From: Primorskyibacter marinus
GTDB lineage: Bacteria; Pseudomonadota; Alphaproteobacteria; Rhodobacterales; Rhodobacteraceae
DNA: 51,517 nt
Assembly (NCBI RefSeq): GCF_003313245.1
Contig: NZ_QJSD01000019.1
Span: forward strand, 1 to 51,517
Reading direction: 5' to 3'
Positions 9,511 to 17,622 of the stretch are shown here, piece after piece. Every line of letters begins with the position of its first letter. The stretch's first letter is position 1. The notes under the pieces are model-generated. The model worked only from the letters and a program-made list of their open reading frames with translations. It ran no database searches and was not told the origin of the DNA. The translations under genes were made by a program, and so were the position numbers.

Positions 9511-10488
9511 ATGAGTTTCCATCCAATCGAACAGGCCCCCGGACGCCTGAACAGAAGCGAGTTGGCCGTTCCCGGAAGTCAGCCACAAATGTTTGAAAAA
9601 GCAGCTGATTCTGACGCCGACGTGATCTTTCTGGATCTCGAAGATGCCGTCGCTCCCGACGAAAAATTGCAAGCCCGAAAGAACATCATCAAGGCGCTGA
9701 ATGAGATCGACTGGGGCAAAAAATCCATGTCGATTCGGATCAACGGGCTTGATACGCACTACATGTATCGCGACGTTGTGGACATTGTTGAACAGGCCGG
9801 CGAACGTCTGGATCTGATCATGATCCCCAAAGTAGGCACTGCCGCAGATGTCTATGCCGTGGACATGCTGCTGACCCAGGTCGAGGATGCCACAGGTCTC
9901 AAAAAGCGCATCGGCTTCGAACATATCATCGAAACAGCCCTTGGCATGCAAAACGTCCACGAGATCGCCGCCGCGTCCAAACGCAACGAAAGCCTGCATT
10001 TCGGTGTCGCGGACTACGCCGCAAGCATGCGTGCACGCACCACCGTTATCGGTGGTGTCAACGAGCATTATTCCGTGCTGACGGATCCAGACGGTGACGG
10101 CAATCGCCAAACTCACTGGGGCGACATGTGGCACTACGCCATTTCGCGCATGGTCGTCGCCGCCCGCGCCAACGGTCTGCGCCCACTGGACGGCCCGTTC
10201 GGCGATTTTTCCGATCCCGACGGGTTCAAGGCAGCCGCCTACCGTGCTGCCGTCATCGGCTGCGAGGGGAAATGGGCCATCCATCCCAGCCAGATCGCCC
10301 TTGCAAACGAGGTGATGAGCCCTTCCAAAGACGAGGTGGATCGGGCCGAACGTATCCTCAAGGCGATGGCCGAAGCCGAAGCGGCAGGCAAAGGTGCTGT
10401 ATCGCTTGATGGCCGTCTGATCGACTATGCCTCCATCCGCCAGGCCGAAGTCCTGGTGGAAAAGGCCAAGCAGATCAGCGCTGGCTAG
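9511..10488 (+). CDS. mcl: malyl-CoA lyase
   Basis: A 325-residue HpcH/HpaI-aldolase-family protein. It splits malyl-CoA into acetyl-CoA and glyoxylate, the closing step of the serine cycle. Family features include FLDLEDAVAPDEK (Mg/substrate-binding Glu/Asp), RINGLDT, MIPKVGT and GKWAIHPSQI near the C-terminus. Length and sequence fit the methylotroph/Rhodobacter type (Mcl1/MclA). A strong AAGGAG site precedes the ATG. It is divergent from the rest of the serine-cycle genes. Confidence 0.93.
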   Translation: MSFHPIEQAPGRLNRSELAVPGSQPQMFEKAADSDADVIFLDLEDAVAPDEKLQARKNIIKALNEIDWGKKSMSIRINGLDTHYMYRDVVDIVEQAGERLDLIMIPKVGTAADVYAVDMLLTQVEDATGLKKRIGFEHIIETALGMQNVHEIAAASKRNESLHFGVADYAASMRARTTVIGGVNEHYSVLTDPDGDGNRQTHWGDMWHYAISRMVVAARANGLRPLDGPFGDFSDPDGFKAAAYRAAVIGCEGKWAIHPSQIALANEVMSPSKDEVDRAERILKAMAEAEAAGKGAVSLDGRLIDYASIRQAEVLVEKAKQISAG

Positions 10489-10494
10489 CATCAC

Positions 10495-10522
10495 GGCTGA
10501 CGCGTATTCTGGCGCGTCAGCC
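10495..10522 (+). terminator. stem-loop after mcl
   Basis: A perfect 10-bp inverted repeat (10495-10504 with 10513-10522, 8-nt loop) begins 6 bp after the mcl stop. It lacks a strong T-run, so it may act as a processing or stability element as much as a terminator. Confidence 0.55.
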
Positions 10523-10581
10523 GTCTATCCATCCCGTGAATGTCGCCGCTGCTGCCTTGCAGTAGCAGGACAGTACCGGGC

Positions 10582-10617
10582 GCACCCGTCGGCACACCCC
10601 TCCCGGCCGACGGGTGC
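10582..10617. terminator. second perfect stem-loop between mcl and the globin gene
   Basis: A 12-bp perfect inverted repeat (10582-10593 with 10606-10617, 12-nt loop) is followed on the plus strand by CATTTTCC. It is probably a back-up terminator for the mcl unit; the stem could form in either strand. Confidence 0.5.
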
Positions 10618-10674
10618 CATTTTCCATTCGACGCTCGATAAAATCGCGCTTGCAGTGCTTCGTCGGCTGAATGC

Positions 10675-10705
10675 AAAAAAGGCGCGTCTGACCCGACAGA
10701 CGCGC
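10675..10705 (-). terminator. intrinsic terminator of the fdh-fhs-folD-globin operon
   Basis: The 9-bp stem GCGCGTCTG/CAGACGCGC (10682-10690 with 10697-10705) is flanked at 10675-10680 by six A residues, a T-run when read on the minus strand. It sits about 37 bp after the globin stop and has the textbook form of a rho-independent terminator for leftward transcription. Confidence 0.78.
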
Positions 10706-10742
10706 TTGCAATGCGATCACTCAGAAAGTGCCAAGTAGATTA

Positions 10743-11171
10743 TCAGCTTGTCTGCGGTCCCTCGGTCGCTGGCACACCCCAAGCGCCCAAATCGTTGACC
10801 AGAAGCATCGCCACACGCCGCAGCACGCCGCGCAATCGCTCGATTTCAGGTCCGGCAAGTCCGTTGACTTCCAGTGCCTTATCCATACAGGTCAACCAGT
10901 TTTCGGCTTCCGCTTCTGAAATCGGCACATGCTCATGCATCAATTTCACGTCCATATGGCCGAATTTCTCTTCGTAGTAACGCCGACCGCCCAGAAAACC
11001 GGACATGAAGTTGAACTGTTCCAGCCGGACATGCGCCAACCCATGGCCCCGGTCATGCATCTTCTTGATCTCGGCACCTTCGGGCATCGTCTCGATGAGG
11101 TCGTAAAAGTCATTCACCAGTTTGCGCAGCGCGTCTTCGCCGCCAATCTGTTCCAGCATGCTCTGCTTCAT
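10743..11171 (-). CDS. truncated haemoglobin (group II-like)
   Basis: A 142-residue globin of the truncated 2-on-2 class. The pattern FMSGFLGGRRYYEEKFGH, then MHEHVPIS and NWLTCMDKAL, is that of group II truncated haemoglobins, with H79 as the likely proximal haem ligand. Such proteins bind O2 or NO. It is the last gene of the C1 operon, 45 bp after folD and just before the terminator, behind a clear AGGAGG site. A role in protecting the metal-dependent formate dehydrogenase or in redox sensing is only a guess from position. Confidence 0.85.
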   Translation of the reverse strand: MKQSMLEQIGGEDALRKLVNDFYDLIETMPEGAEIKKMHDRGHGLAHVRLEQFNFMSGFLGGRRYYEEKFGHMDVKLMHEHVPISEAEAENWLTCMDKALEVNGLAGPEIERLRGVLRRVAMLLVNDLGAWGVPATEGPQTS

Positions 11172-11216
11172 GTTCGTCCTCCTCTCAAAAAGAGACCCGC
11201 CAAGATGCAGTCAGCC

Positions 11217-12110
11217 TCAGCAGATCCAGCCGACCTCCCTCTGGCGCTGGTGTGCGATCATCGCGTTGCGCATCAGAATGGCGACCGTCACCGGCCCCAC
11301 CCCGCCCGGCACAGGCGTCACCCAACCGGCGACCTCCTTGACCGCAGCAGTATCAACATCTCCGACGATCTGGGTTTTACCGGCCGCATCCGTGATCTGG
11401 TTGATGCCAATATCGATCACAACCGCGCCCGGCTTGACCATATCCGCCCCGATCAGATGCGGTTTCCCCACCGCAACCACCAGCACATCCGCGCGGCGTG
11501 AATGCATCGCAAGCGCCCTGGTCATGTGATGGCAGACGGTGACGGTCGCACCCTCCGCCATCAATAACAAAGCAGCCGGTTTGCCGACGATCTCCGAATG
11601 ACCGACCATGACAACTTCGAGCCCCTTGAGCTCCAGTCCGGTTTCCCTGATCAATTCAACCGCCGCCGCCGCCGTACAGGGTGCCAGCGCCATGTCTGAA
11701 TAGACGATATTCCCGATGGAGGCGGGGTTCATACCCTCCACATCCTTCAACGGGTGAATAGCCGACTGCAACGAACGGACATTGATATGATCCGGAACAG
11801 GGCGTTGCAGAATGATGCCCACAATGCTGGGATCGTCATTCATCTCGACGATCAGTTGCTTGCATTCTTCCTGGCTGACCTCATCGCTCCAGAGCTCTTG
11901 ATAGAAACGCAGGCCGGCCTTTTGCGCGGCCAGCGCCTGATTGCGCACATAGACCGCGACTTCGGGGCTGTCGCCGATACTCACGGACACCAGCCGAGCG
12001 CCCTTCTGGCCGACATCTGCACCCGCAAAATAGGCGGATACATCATCCAGAATACGCGCCATGACGGCCTTGCCGTCGATCAGCCGATGGTCTTGCGGCG
12101 CATCCTTCAC
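11217..12110 (-). CDS. folD: FolD-family protein with altered cyclohydrolase site
   Basis: A 297-residue methylene-tetrahydrofolate dehydrogenase/cyclohydrolase homologue starting with GTG that overlaps the upstream folD stop by 4 bp (GTGA). It keeps the family architecture: Y54, Q102 in LQRPVP, and the dinucleotide-binding region [17 protein letters not shown]. However, the essential Lys four residues after the Tyr is Gln here (Q58 in YVRNQAL), and the KDVDG motif reads KDVEG. In the human enzyme the matching Lys-to-Gln change removes cyclohydrolase but leaves dehydrogenase activity. This paralogue may therefore be a dehydrogenase only, or have another role, working beside the intact FolD. 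Confidence 0.85.
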   Translation of the reverse strand: MKDAPQDHRLIDGKAVMARILDDVSAYFAGADVGQKGARLVSVSIGDSPEVAVYVRNQALAAQKAGLRFYQELWSDEVSQEECKQLIVEMNDDPSIVGIILQRPVPDHINVRSLQSAIHPLKDVEGMNPASIGNIVYSDMALAPCTAAAAVELIRETGLELKGLEVVMVGHSEIVGKPAALLLMAEGATVTVCHHMTRALAMHSRRADVLVVAVGKPHLIGADMVKPGAVVIDIGINQITDAAGKTQIVGDVDTAAVKEVAGWVTPVPGGVGPVTVAILMRNAMIAHQRQREVGWIC

Positions 12111-12997
12111 GCCGTGAGTCCCTCAGGTTCAGCAAGCCCATTCGCCCGGCAACAGGCCGTCACGGTGTTCGCCAGCAAACAGGCGATGGTCATTGGCCCC
12201 ACGCCGCCTGGCACCGGGGTGATCGCACCGGCAACGGCGGCGCAGCTGTCGAAATCGGCATCGCCCACCAGCTTGTTCTTGCCATCGCGCTCGATGCGGT
12301 TGATGCCGACATCGATCACGGTCGCGCCGGGTTTGATCCAGTCGCCCGGCACCATCTCGGGCCGCCCCACCGCAGCAACGACGATATCGGCGCGGCGCAC
12401 CACGTCGGCAAGATCCTTCGTACGGCTATGCGCGATGGTCACGGTGCAGCTGTCTCCCAGCAACAATTGCGCCATCGGCTTGCCCACGATATTGGACCGT
12501 CCAATGACAACCGCGTCCATTCCAGACAGGCTGCCATGGTGGTCGCGCAGCATCATAAGGCAGCCCAGCGGCGTGCAGGGCACCATGCTTTTCTGTCCGG
12601 TGCCCAAGAGTCCGACGTTGGAAATGTGAAACCCGTCGACATCCTTTTCAGGCGCGACCGAATTGATCACCAGATCTTCATCCAGATGCTTCGGCAAAGG
12701 CAGTTGCACCAGAATGCCGTGGATCTCTGGATCATTGTTCAACTGGTCGATCAGAGACAGCAGATCGGCTTCTGACGTATCGGCATCCAGCTTGTGCTCG
12801 ACCGAATTCATCCCGACCTCGACAGTCATCTTGCCCTTGGAACGGACATAAACCTGCGATGCCGGATCTTCGCCGACAAGCACAACCGCCAGACCCGGCT
12901 TGAGGTCATGGTCTGTCTTCAATCGCGTCACATGCTCAGCCACCTGTTCGCGCACGCGTGCCGCGAATGCCTTGCCGTCGATGATTGTCGCTGTCAT
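12107..12997 (-). CDS. folD: bifunctional methylene-THF dehydrogenase/methenyl-THF cyclohydrolase
   Basis: A standard 296-residue FolD. The catalytic set is intact: Y50, K54 (QVYVRSK), Gln in VQLPLP, and KDVDGFH. The nucleotide-binding [17 protein letters not shown] and [12 protein letters not shown] follow. It interconverts 5,10-methylene-, 5,10-methenyl- and 10-formyl-tetrahydrofolate. With Fhs upstream it forms the formate-to-methylene-THF branch that feeds GlyA. The start [10 protein letters not shown] is preceded by AAGGT; a longer reading from 13042 only adds upstream sequence. Confidence 0.95.
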   Translation of the reverse strand: MTATIIDGKAFAARVREQVAEHVTRLKTDHDLKPGLAVVLVGEDPASQVYVRSKGKMTVEVGMNSVEHKLDADTSEADLLSLIDQLNNDPEIHGILVQLPLPKHLDEDLVINSVAPEKDVDGFHISNVGLLGTGQKSMVPCTPLGCLMMLRDHHGSLSGMDAVVIGRSNIVGKPMAQLLLGDSCTVTIAHSRTKDLADVVRRADIVVAAVGRPEMVPGDWIKPGATVIDVGINRIERDGKNKLVGDADFDSCAAVAGAITPVPGGVGPMTIACLLANTVTACCRANGLAEPEGLTA

Positions 12998-13070
12998 CGG
13001 ATTACCTTCTTGTTTGTCTGGTCGAAATATCCACCACCACAAGTCAGAACCAGGCGGCAGATGGGAGGGT

Positions 13071-13107
13071 GGGCGGGGCGTCGGCGCAGCCGCGCGACGT
13101 CCCGCCC
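13071..13107 (-). terminator. GC-rich hairpin between fhs and folD
   Basis: A 13-bp stem with one mismatch (13071-13083 with 13095-13107, 11-nt loop) starts 6 bp after the fhs stop. There is no U-run, and downstream genes are co-directional, so it is more likely an attenuator or mRNA stability element than a full stop. Confidence 0.4.
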
Positions 13108-13113
13108 GTCAAG

Positions 13114-14790
13114 TCAAAACAACCCTTCGACGTCGCCGTCTGCGTTGAGCCTGATATTCTCCGCCGAAGGCACGCGCGGCAAGCCCGGCATGGTCATGAT
13201 CTCACCGCAGATCACCACCACGAAACCCGCCCCCGCACTCAGGCGAACCTCACGGACCGGCACGCTGAACCCGGTGGGCGCTCCGCGACGGTCGGGATCG
13301 GTGGTAAAGCTGTATTGGGTCTTGGCCATGCAAATTGGCAGATTGCCATATCCCTGCGATTCCCATTCCTTGAGCTGGTTGCGAACCTTCTGATCCGCCA
13401 GCACTTCATCGGCCCGGTAGATGCGCTTGGCCACGGTTTCGATCTTCTGCATCAACGGCATTTCGTCGGGATAGATTGGCGAGAAATTGGCGCTTTCGCC
13501 ATCGGCGATTTCGGCCACACGCGTCGCCAGATCGGCAGACCCTTCGGACCCCAACTCCCAATGCCGCGACAGGATCGCCTCAGAGCCTTGCCCCTTGACA
13601 TATTCCTTGACCGCATCAACCTCGGCATCGGTATCCGTCACGAAATGGTTGATCGCAACGACCACCGGCACACCGAAGGATTTGACGTTCTCGATATGAC
13701 GTCCCAGGTTTGCGCAGCCCTTCTTGACCGCGTCCACGTTCTCGGCCCCCAAATCCGCCTTGGCAACGCCGCCGTTCATCTTCATCGCCCGCACCGTGGC
13801 GACCAGCACCACACAGGACGGTGCCAGACCGGCCTTGCGACACTTGATGTTCATGAACTTCTCGGCCCCCAGATCAGCACCGAAACCGGCTTCGGTCACG
13901 ACATAATCCGCAAGCTTCAGAGCGGTGGTTGTGGCGATGACCGAGTTACAGCCATGCGCGATATTGGCGAAGGGTCCGCCATGCACGAAGGCCGGGTTGT
14001 TTTCCAGGGTCTGCACCAGGTTGGGCTGCATCGCGTCCTTGAGCAGAACGGTCATCGCGCCGTCGGCCTTGATGTCGCGGGCAAAGACCGGAGTCTTGTC
14101 GCGGCGATAGGCCACGATCATATCGCCAAGTCGTTGTTGCAGGTCTTCCAGATTCTTGGCCAGACACAGGATCGCCATGACCTCGGACGCGACGGTGATG
14201 TCGAACCCGGTTTCGCGCGGGAAGCCGTTGGCCACGCCGCCCAGGCTGGCCGTGATCTGGCGCAACGCGCGGTCGTTCATGTCGACGATGCGGCGCCAAA
14301 CGACGCGGCGCGTGTCGATCTCAAGCTCATTACCCCAGTAGATGTGGTTGTCGATCATCGCTGACAGCAACGAATGGGCAGAGGTGATCGCATGGAAGTC
14401 GCCGGTGAAATGCAGGTTCATTTCTTCCATCGGAACGATCTGTGCATAGCCGCCACCCGCAGCGCCACCCTTCATGCCGAAGTTCGGCCCAAGCGAGGCT
14501 TCGCGGATACAAACGGCCGCTTTCTTGCCGATCCGGTTCAGTCCGTCACCCAGACCCACGGTTGTTGTCGTCTTGCCTTCACCGGCAGGTGTCGGGTTGA
14601 TCGCGGTGACAAGGATCAGCTTGCCGTTGTTATTTTTCTGCACCCCGTCGATGAAGGACTGGCTGACCTTCGCCTTGTCGTGGCCGTAGGGCAGCAGATC
14701 GTCGCTGCCGATGCCCAATTTGTCGCCGATCTCCTGGATGGGTCGTTTCTTCGCTTCGCGGGCGATTTGGATGTCGGTCTTGAAGGCCAT
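13114..14790 (-). CDS. fhs: formate-tetrahydrofolate ligase
   Basis: A 558-residue ATP-dependent ligase that makes 10-formyl-tetrahydrofolate from formate and THF. The nucleotide-binding loop [13 protein letters not shown] (67-79), the [17 protein letters not shown] segment, the family-typical ITSAHSLL and the PGLPRVPSA end are all intact and the length is canonical. It lies 51 bp after fdhA and upstream of the two folD genes. The operon thus offers formate two fates, oxidation to CO2 or entry into the folate pool for the serine cycle. Confidence 0.97.
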   Translation of the reverse strand: MAFKTDIQIAREAKKRPIQEIGDKLGIGSDDLLPYGHDKAKVSQSFIDGVQKNNNGKLILVTAINPTPAGEGKTTTTVGLGDGLNRIGKKAAVCIREASLGPNFGMKGGAAGGGYAQIVPMEEMNLHFTGDFHAITSAHSLLSAMIDNHIYWGNELEIDTRRVVWRRIVDMNDRALRQITASLGGVANGFPRETGFDITVASEVMAILCLAKNLEDLQQRLGDMIVAYRRDKTPVFARDIKADGAMTVLLKDAMQPNLVQTLENNPAFVHGGPFANIAHGCNSVIATTTALKLADYVVTEAGFGADLGAEKFMNIKCRKAGLAPSCVVLVATVRAMKMNGGVAKADLGAENVDAVKKGCANLGRHIENVKSFGVPVVVAINHFVTDTDAEVDAVKEYVKGQGSEAILSRHWELGSEGSADLATRVAEIADGESANFSPIYPDEMPLMQKIETVAKRIYRADEVLADQKVRNQLKEWESQGYGNLPICMAKTQYSFTTDPDRRGAPTGFSVPVREVRLSAGAGFVVVICGEIMTMPGLPRVPSAENIRLNADGDVEGLF

Positions 14791-14841
14791 TTGGTCGTGC
14801 TCCCTGTCAGGATTGAGTGCTGTGGTCTGTTGGATTGCCGA

Positions 14842-17622
14842 TCATTCGGCAACCAATGCGCTGTCCGGTGCCTTTTCCACCCGGACAGCGGCGAACTTGA
14901 ATTCCGGAATCTTGCCATAAGGGTCAATCGCCGGGTTGGTGAGGATGTTGGCCGCGGCCTCGACATAGGCGAAGGGCAGGAACACCATGTCTTCGGAAAT
15001 GGCACGATCCGCGCGCGCCATGATCGTGATCGTACCCCGCCTCGTGCTCAGGTGGATCATGCCGCCCGGCACCACGCCCAGCTTGCGCAAGGTTTTCGGA
15101 TGCAGCGACGCGTTGGCCTCTGGCTCGACCGAATCGAGCACCTTGGCGCGGCGCGTCATGGAGCCGGTATGCCAGTGTTCAAGCTGGCGACCCGTGGTCA
15201 GGATCATCGGATACTCGGCATCGGGCACCTCGTCAGGCGCGATCACGCTGGCAGGGGTGAACTTCGCACGACCATCAGGGCGCGGGAATCCATCCCCGAA
15301 CACAACGGGCTGGCCGGGATCTTCGGGCGACAGCGACGGGTAGGTCACTGCCTCTGTTTTCAGGCGGTCCCATGTGATGTTGTCGAGAGAGCGCATATTC
15401 ACTGCCATCTCTTCGAAGACCTGACCGGGGTCGGTATAGGTCCAGCCCAGGCCAAGACGCTTGGCCAATTCAACCTCGATCCACCAATCCTCTTTCGCGT
15501 CGCCCGGCGGTGACACCGCCTGACGGACCATCTGCACCTGACGGTTGGTATTGCTGACCGTGCCGGATTTCTCATAGAGGGTCGAGGCAGGCAGAAGGAC
15601 ATCGGCATAGTTCGCCGTTTCGGTCAGGAAGATGTCCTGAACCACCAGATGTTCCAGCTTGGCAAACGCCTCTCGGGCGTGATCCACATCCGGGTCCGAC
15701 ATTGCCGGGTTCTCGCCCAGAATATACATCGACCGGGTGTTGCCCGCATGAATGTCATCGACGATCTCGGTGACGGTCAGTCCCTTCTCGTTGCTGAAAT
15801 CCTCGCTGCCCCAAACGTCCGTGAACGCTTTGCGGACATTGTCATCCGTGACGGACTGGTAATCCGGCAGGAACATCGGGACCAGACCCGCATCGGACGC
15901 GCCCTGCACGTTGTTCTGTCCGCGCAATGGATGCAGTCCGGTGCCCGGTCGTCCGATCTGGCCGGTCATCAGCGCCAGCGAAATCAGGCAACGCGAATTG
16001 TCGGTGCCGTGGATATGCTGGGAAACGCCCATGCCCCAGAAGATCATCGCGGATTTGGCCCCGGCAAAGGTCCGCGCCACGTCGCGCAGCACATCTGCCT
16101 CGATGCCACAAATCTCGGCCATCTTTTCGGGGCTGAAGTCTTTCAGATGCGCCTTTTCGGCGTCCCAGTTCTCGGTATAGGCGTCGATATATTGCTGATC
16201 GTAAAGCTTTTCCTCGACGATCACATGCATGATCGCGTTCAGCATCGACACGTCCGCGCCGGGGCGGAACTGCAACATATGGCTGGCGAAACGACGCAAG
16301 CCAACGCCGCGCGGGTCCATGACGATCAGCTTGCCACCGCGCTTGGTGAACTGCTTGAAGAACGTGGCGGCGACGGGATGGTTTTCCACCGGGTTGGCGC
16401 CGATGATGATCGCCACATCGGCATTTTCGATCTCGTTGAACGTCGCCGTGACAGCGCCGGACCCGACGTTTTCGATCAGCGCGGTTACCGAGGACGCGTG
16501 GCACAGGCGCGTGCAGTGATCGACGTTGTTGTGCTTGAACCCTTCGCGGATCAGCTTCTGGAACAGATAGGCTTCCTCGTTCGTGCATTTGGCAGAGCCG
16601 AAGCCCGCGACAGCCTTGCCGCCATGCGCCTGCGCGATCCGCGCCATGCCACCGGCCGCGAAATCAAGCGCCTCGTCCCAGCTGGCTTCGCGGAAATGCG
16701 TGGACAGATTGCCCGGATCGACGTTCAGCCCCTTGGGGGGCGCGTCCTCGCGGCGGATCATCGGTTTGGTCAGGCGGTGGGGGTGATGGATATAGTCGAA
16801 ACCGAACCGCCCCTTGACGCAAAGCCGTCCTTCATTCGCGGGACCATTGATCCCGTCGACATATTTGACGCGGCCATCCTTGACCTTGAGGCTGACCTGA
16901 CAGCCCACACCGCAGAACGGGCAGACGGATTCAACCTCTTCGTCGAAATCGGCACTGTCCCCGACCTGTGCGTCGTCAACGACCGTGGCGGGCATCAAGG
17001 CCCCTGTCGGGCAGGCCTGCACACATTCGCCGCAGGCGACACAGGTACTGTCGCCCATCGGGTCGGCCAGATCGAATGTCGGATAGGCATCATGCCCGCG
17101 ACCGGACATGCCGATCACGTCATTCACCTGCACCTCGCGGCACGCCCGGACGCAGAGCCCGCATTGAATGCAGGCGTCCAGATTGACCGACATCGCAACA
17201 TGGCTGTCGTCGAGCAGCGGGATGCGGCCTTCCTCCAGCTTGGGAAAGCGGCTTTCGCTGACGCCCTGCATGTCCGCCATGTCCCAGAAATGGCTGGATT
17301 TGTCATGGGCGACGTCTTGTTCAGGCTGATCGGCCAGCAGCATCTCGACCACCATCTTGCGGGCATTCGTGGCACGCGCATTGTTGGTGGTGACAACCAT
17401 TCCCTCGGACGGCTCGCGGATGCAGGAGGCGGCCAGTACGCGTTCGCCTTCGATCTCGACCATGCAGGCGCGGCAGTTGCCGTCAGGCCGGTATCCCGGC
17501 GCGGGCTTGTGGCACAGGTTGGGAATTATCAGGCCGCGGCCATTGGCCACTTCCCAGATTGTCAGACCCGCCTTTGCTTCTACGGTCTCACCATCGAGGG
17601 TGAATGTGACTGTGTCGCTCAT
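14842..17622 (-). CDS. fdhA: NAD-dependent formate dehydrogenase, catalytic (alpha) subunit
   Basis: A 926-residue Mo/W-bis-MGD oxidoreductase. The N-terminal [2Fe-2S] domain has C37, C50, C53 and C67. Two ferredoxin-type [4Fe-4S] motifs follow (C151-C161 and C194-C204), then the [4Fe-4S] of the MGD domain (C234, C237, C241, C268). The catalytic residue is Cys (C374, codon TGC, in TRLCHASS) followed by H375, so it is not a selenoprotein. The stretch 68-150 has no Cys, so the His/Cys3 [4Fe-4S] site seen at this place in many NuoG/FdsA-type subunits is missing. It overlaps the partner gene by 4 bp. The two-subunit layout resembles tungsten-containing FDH1 of Methylobacterium; the metal cannot be read from sequence. 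Confidence 0.94.
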   Translation of the reverse strand: MSDTVTFTLDGETVEAKAGLTIWEVANGRGLIIPNLCHKPAPGYRPDGNCRACMVEIEGERVLAASCIREPSEGMVVTTNNARATNARKMVVEMLLADQPEQDVAHDKSSHFWDMADMQGVSESRFPKLEEGRIPLLDDSHVAMSVNLDACIQCGLCVRACREVQVNDVIGMSGRGHDAYPTFDLADPMGDSTCVACGECVQACPTGALMPATVVDDAQVGDSADFDEEVESVCPFCGVGCQVSLKVKDGRVKYVDGINGPANEGRLCVKGRFGFDYIHHPHRLTKPMIRREDAPPKGLNVDPGNLSTHFREASWDEALDFAAGGMARIAQAHGGKAVAGFGSAKCTNEEAYLFQKLIREGFKHNNVDHCTRLCHASSVTALIENVGSGAVTATFNEIENADVAIIIGANPVENHPVAATFFKQFTKRGGKLIVMDPRGVGLRRFASHMLQFRPGADVSMLNAIMHVIVEEKLYDQQYIDAYTENWDAEKAHLKDFSPEKMAEICGIEADVLRDVARTFAGAKSAMIFWGMGVSQHIHGTDNSRCLISLALMTGQIGRPGTGLHPLRGQNNVQGASDAGLVPMFLPDYQSVTDDNVRKAFTDVWGSEDFSNEKGLTVTEIVDDIHAGNTRSMYILGENPAMSDPDVDHAREAFAKLEHLVVQDIFLTETANYADVLLPASTLYEKSGTVSNTNRQVQMVRQAVSPPGDAKEDWWIEVELAKRLGLGWTYTDPGQVFEEMAVNMRSLDNITWDRLKTEAVTYPSLSPEDPGQPVVFGDGFPRPDGRAKFTPASVIAPDEVPDAEYPMILTTGRQLEHWHTGSMTRRAKVLDSVEPEANASLHPKTLRKLGVVPGGMIHLSTRRGTITIMARADRAISEDMVFLPFAYVEAAANILTNPAIDPYGKIPEFKFAAVRVEKAPDSALVAE

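Noticed and set aside
16501-16503. Selenocysteine in the formate dehydrogenase
   Set aside because: The active-site codon is TGC (Cys) on the coding strand; there is no in-frame TGA.
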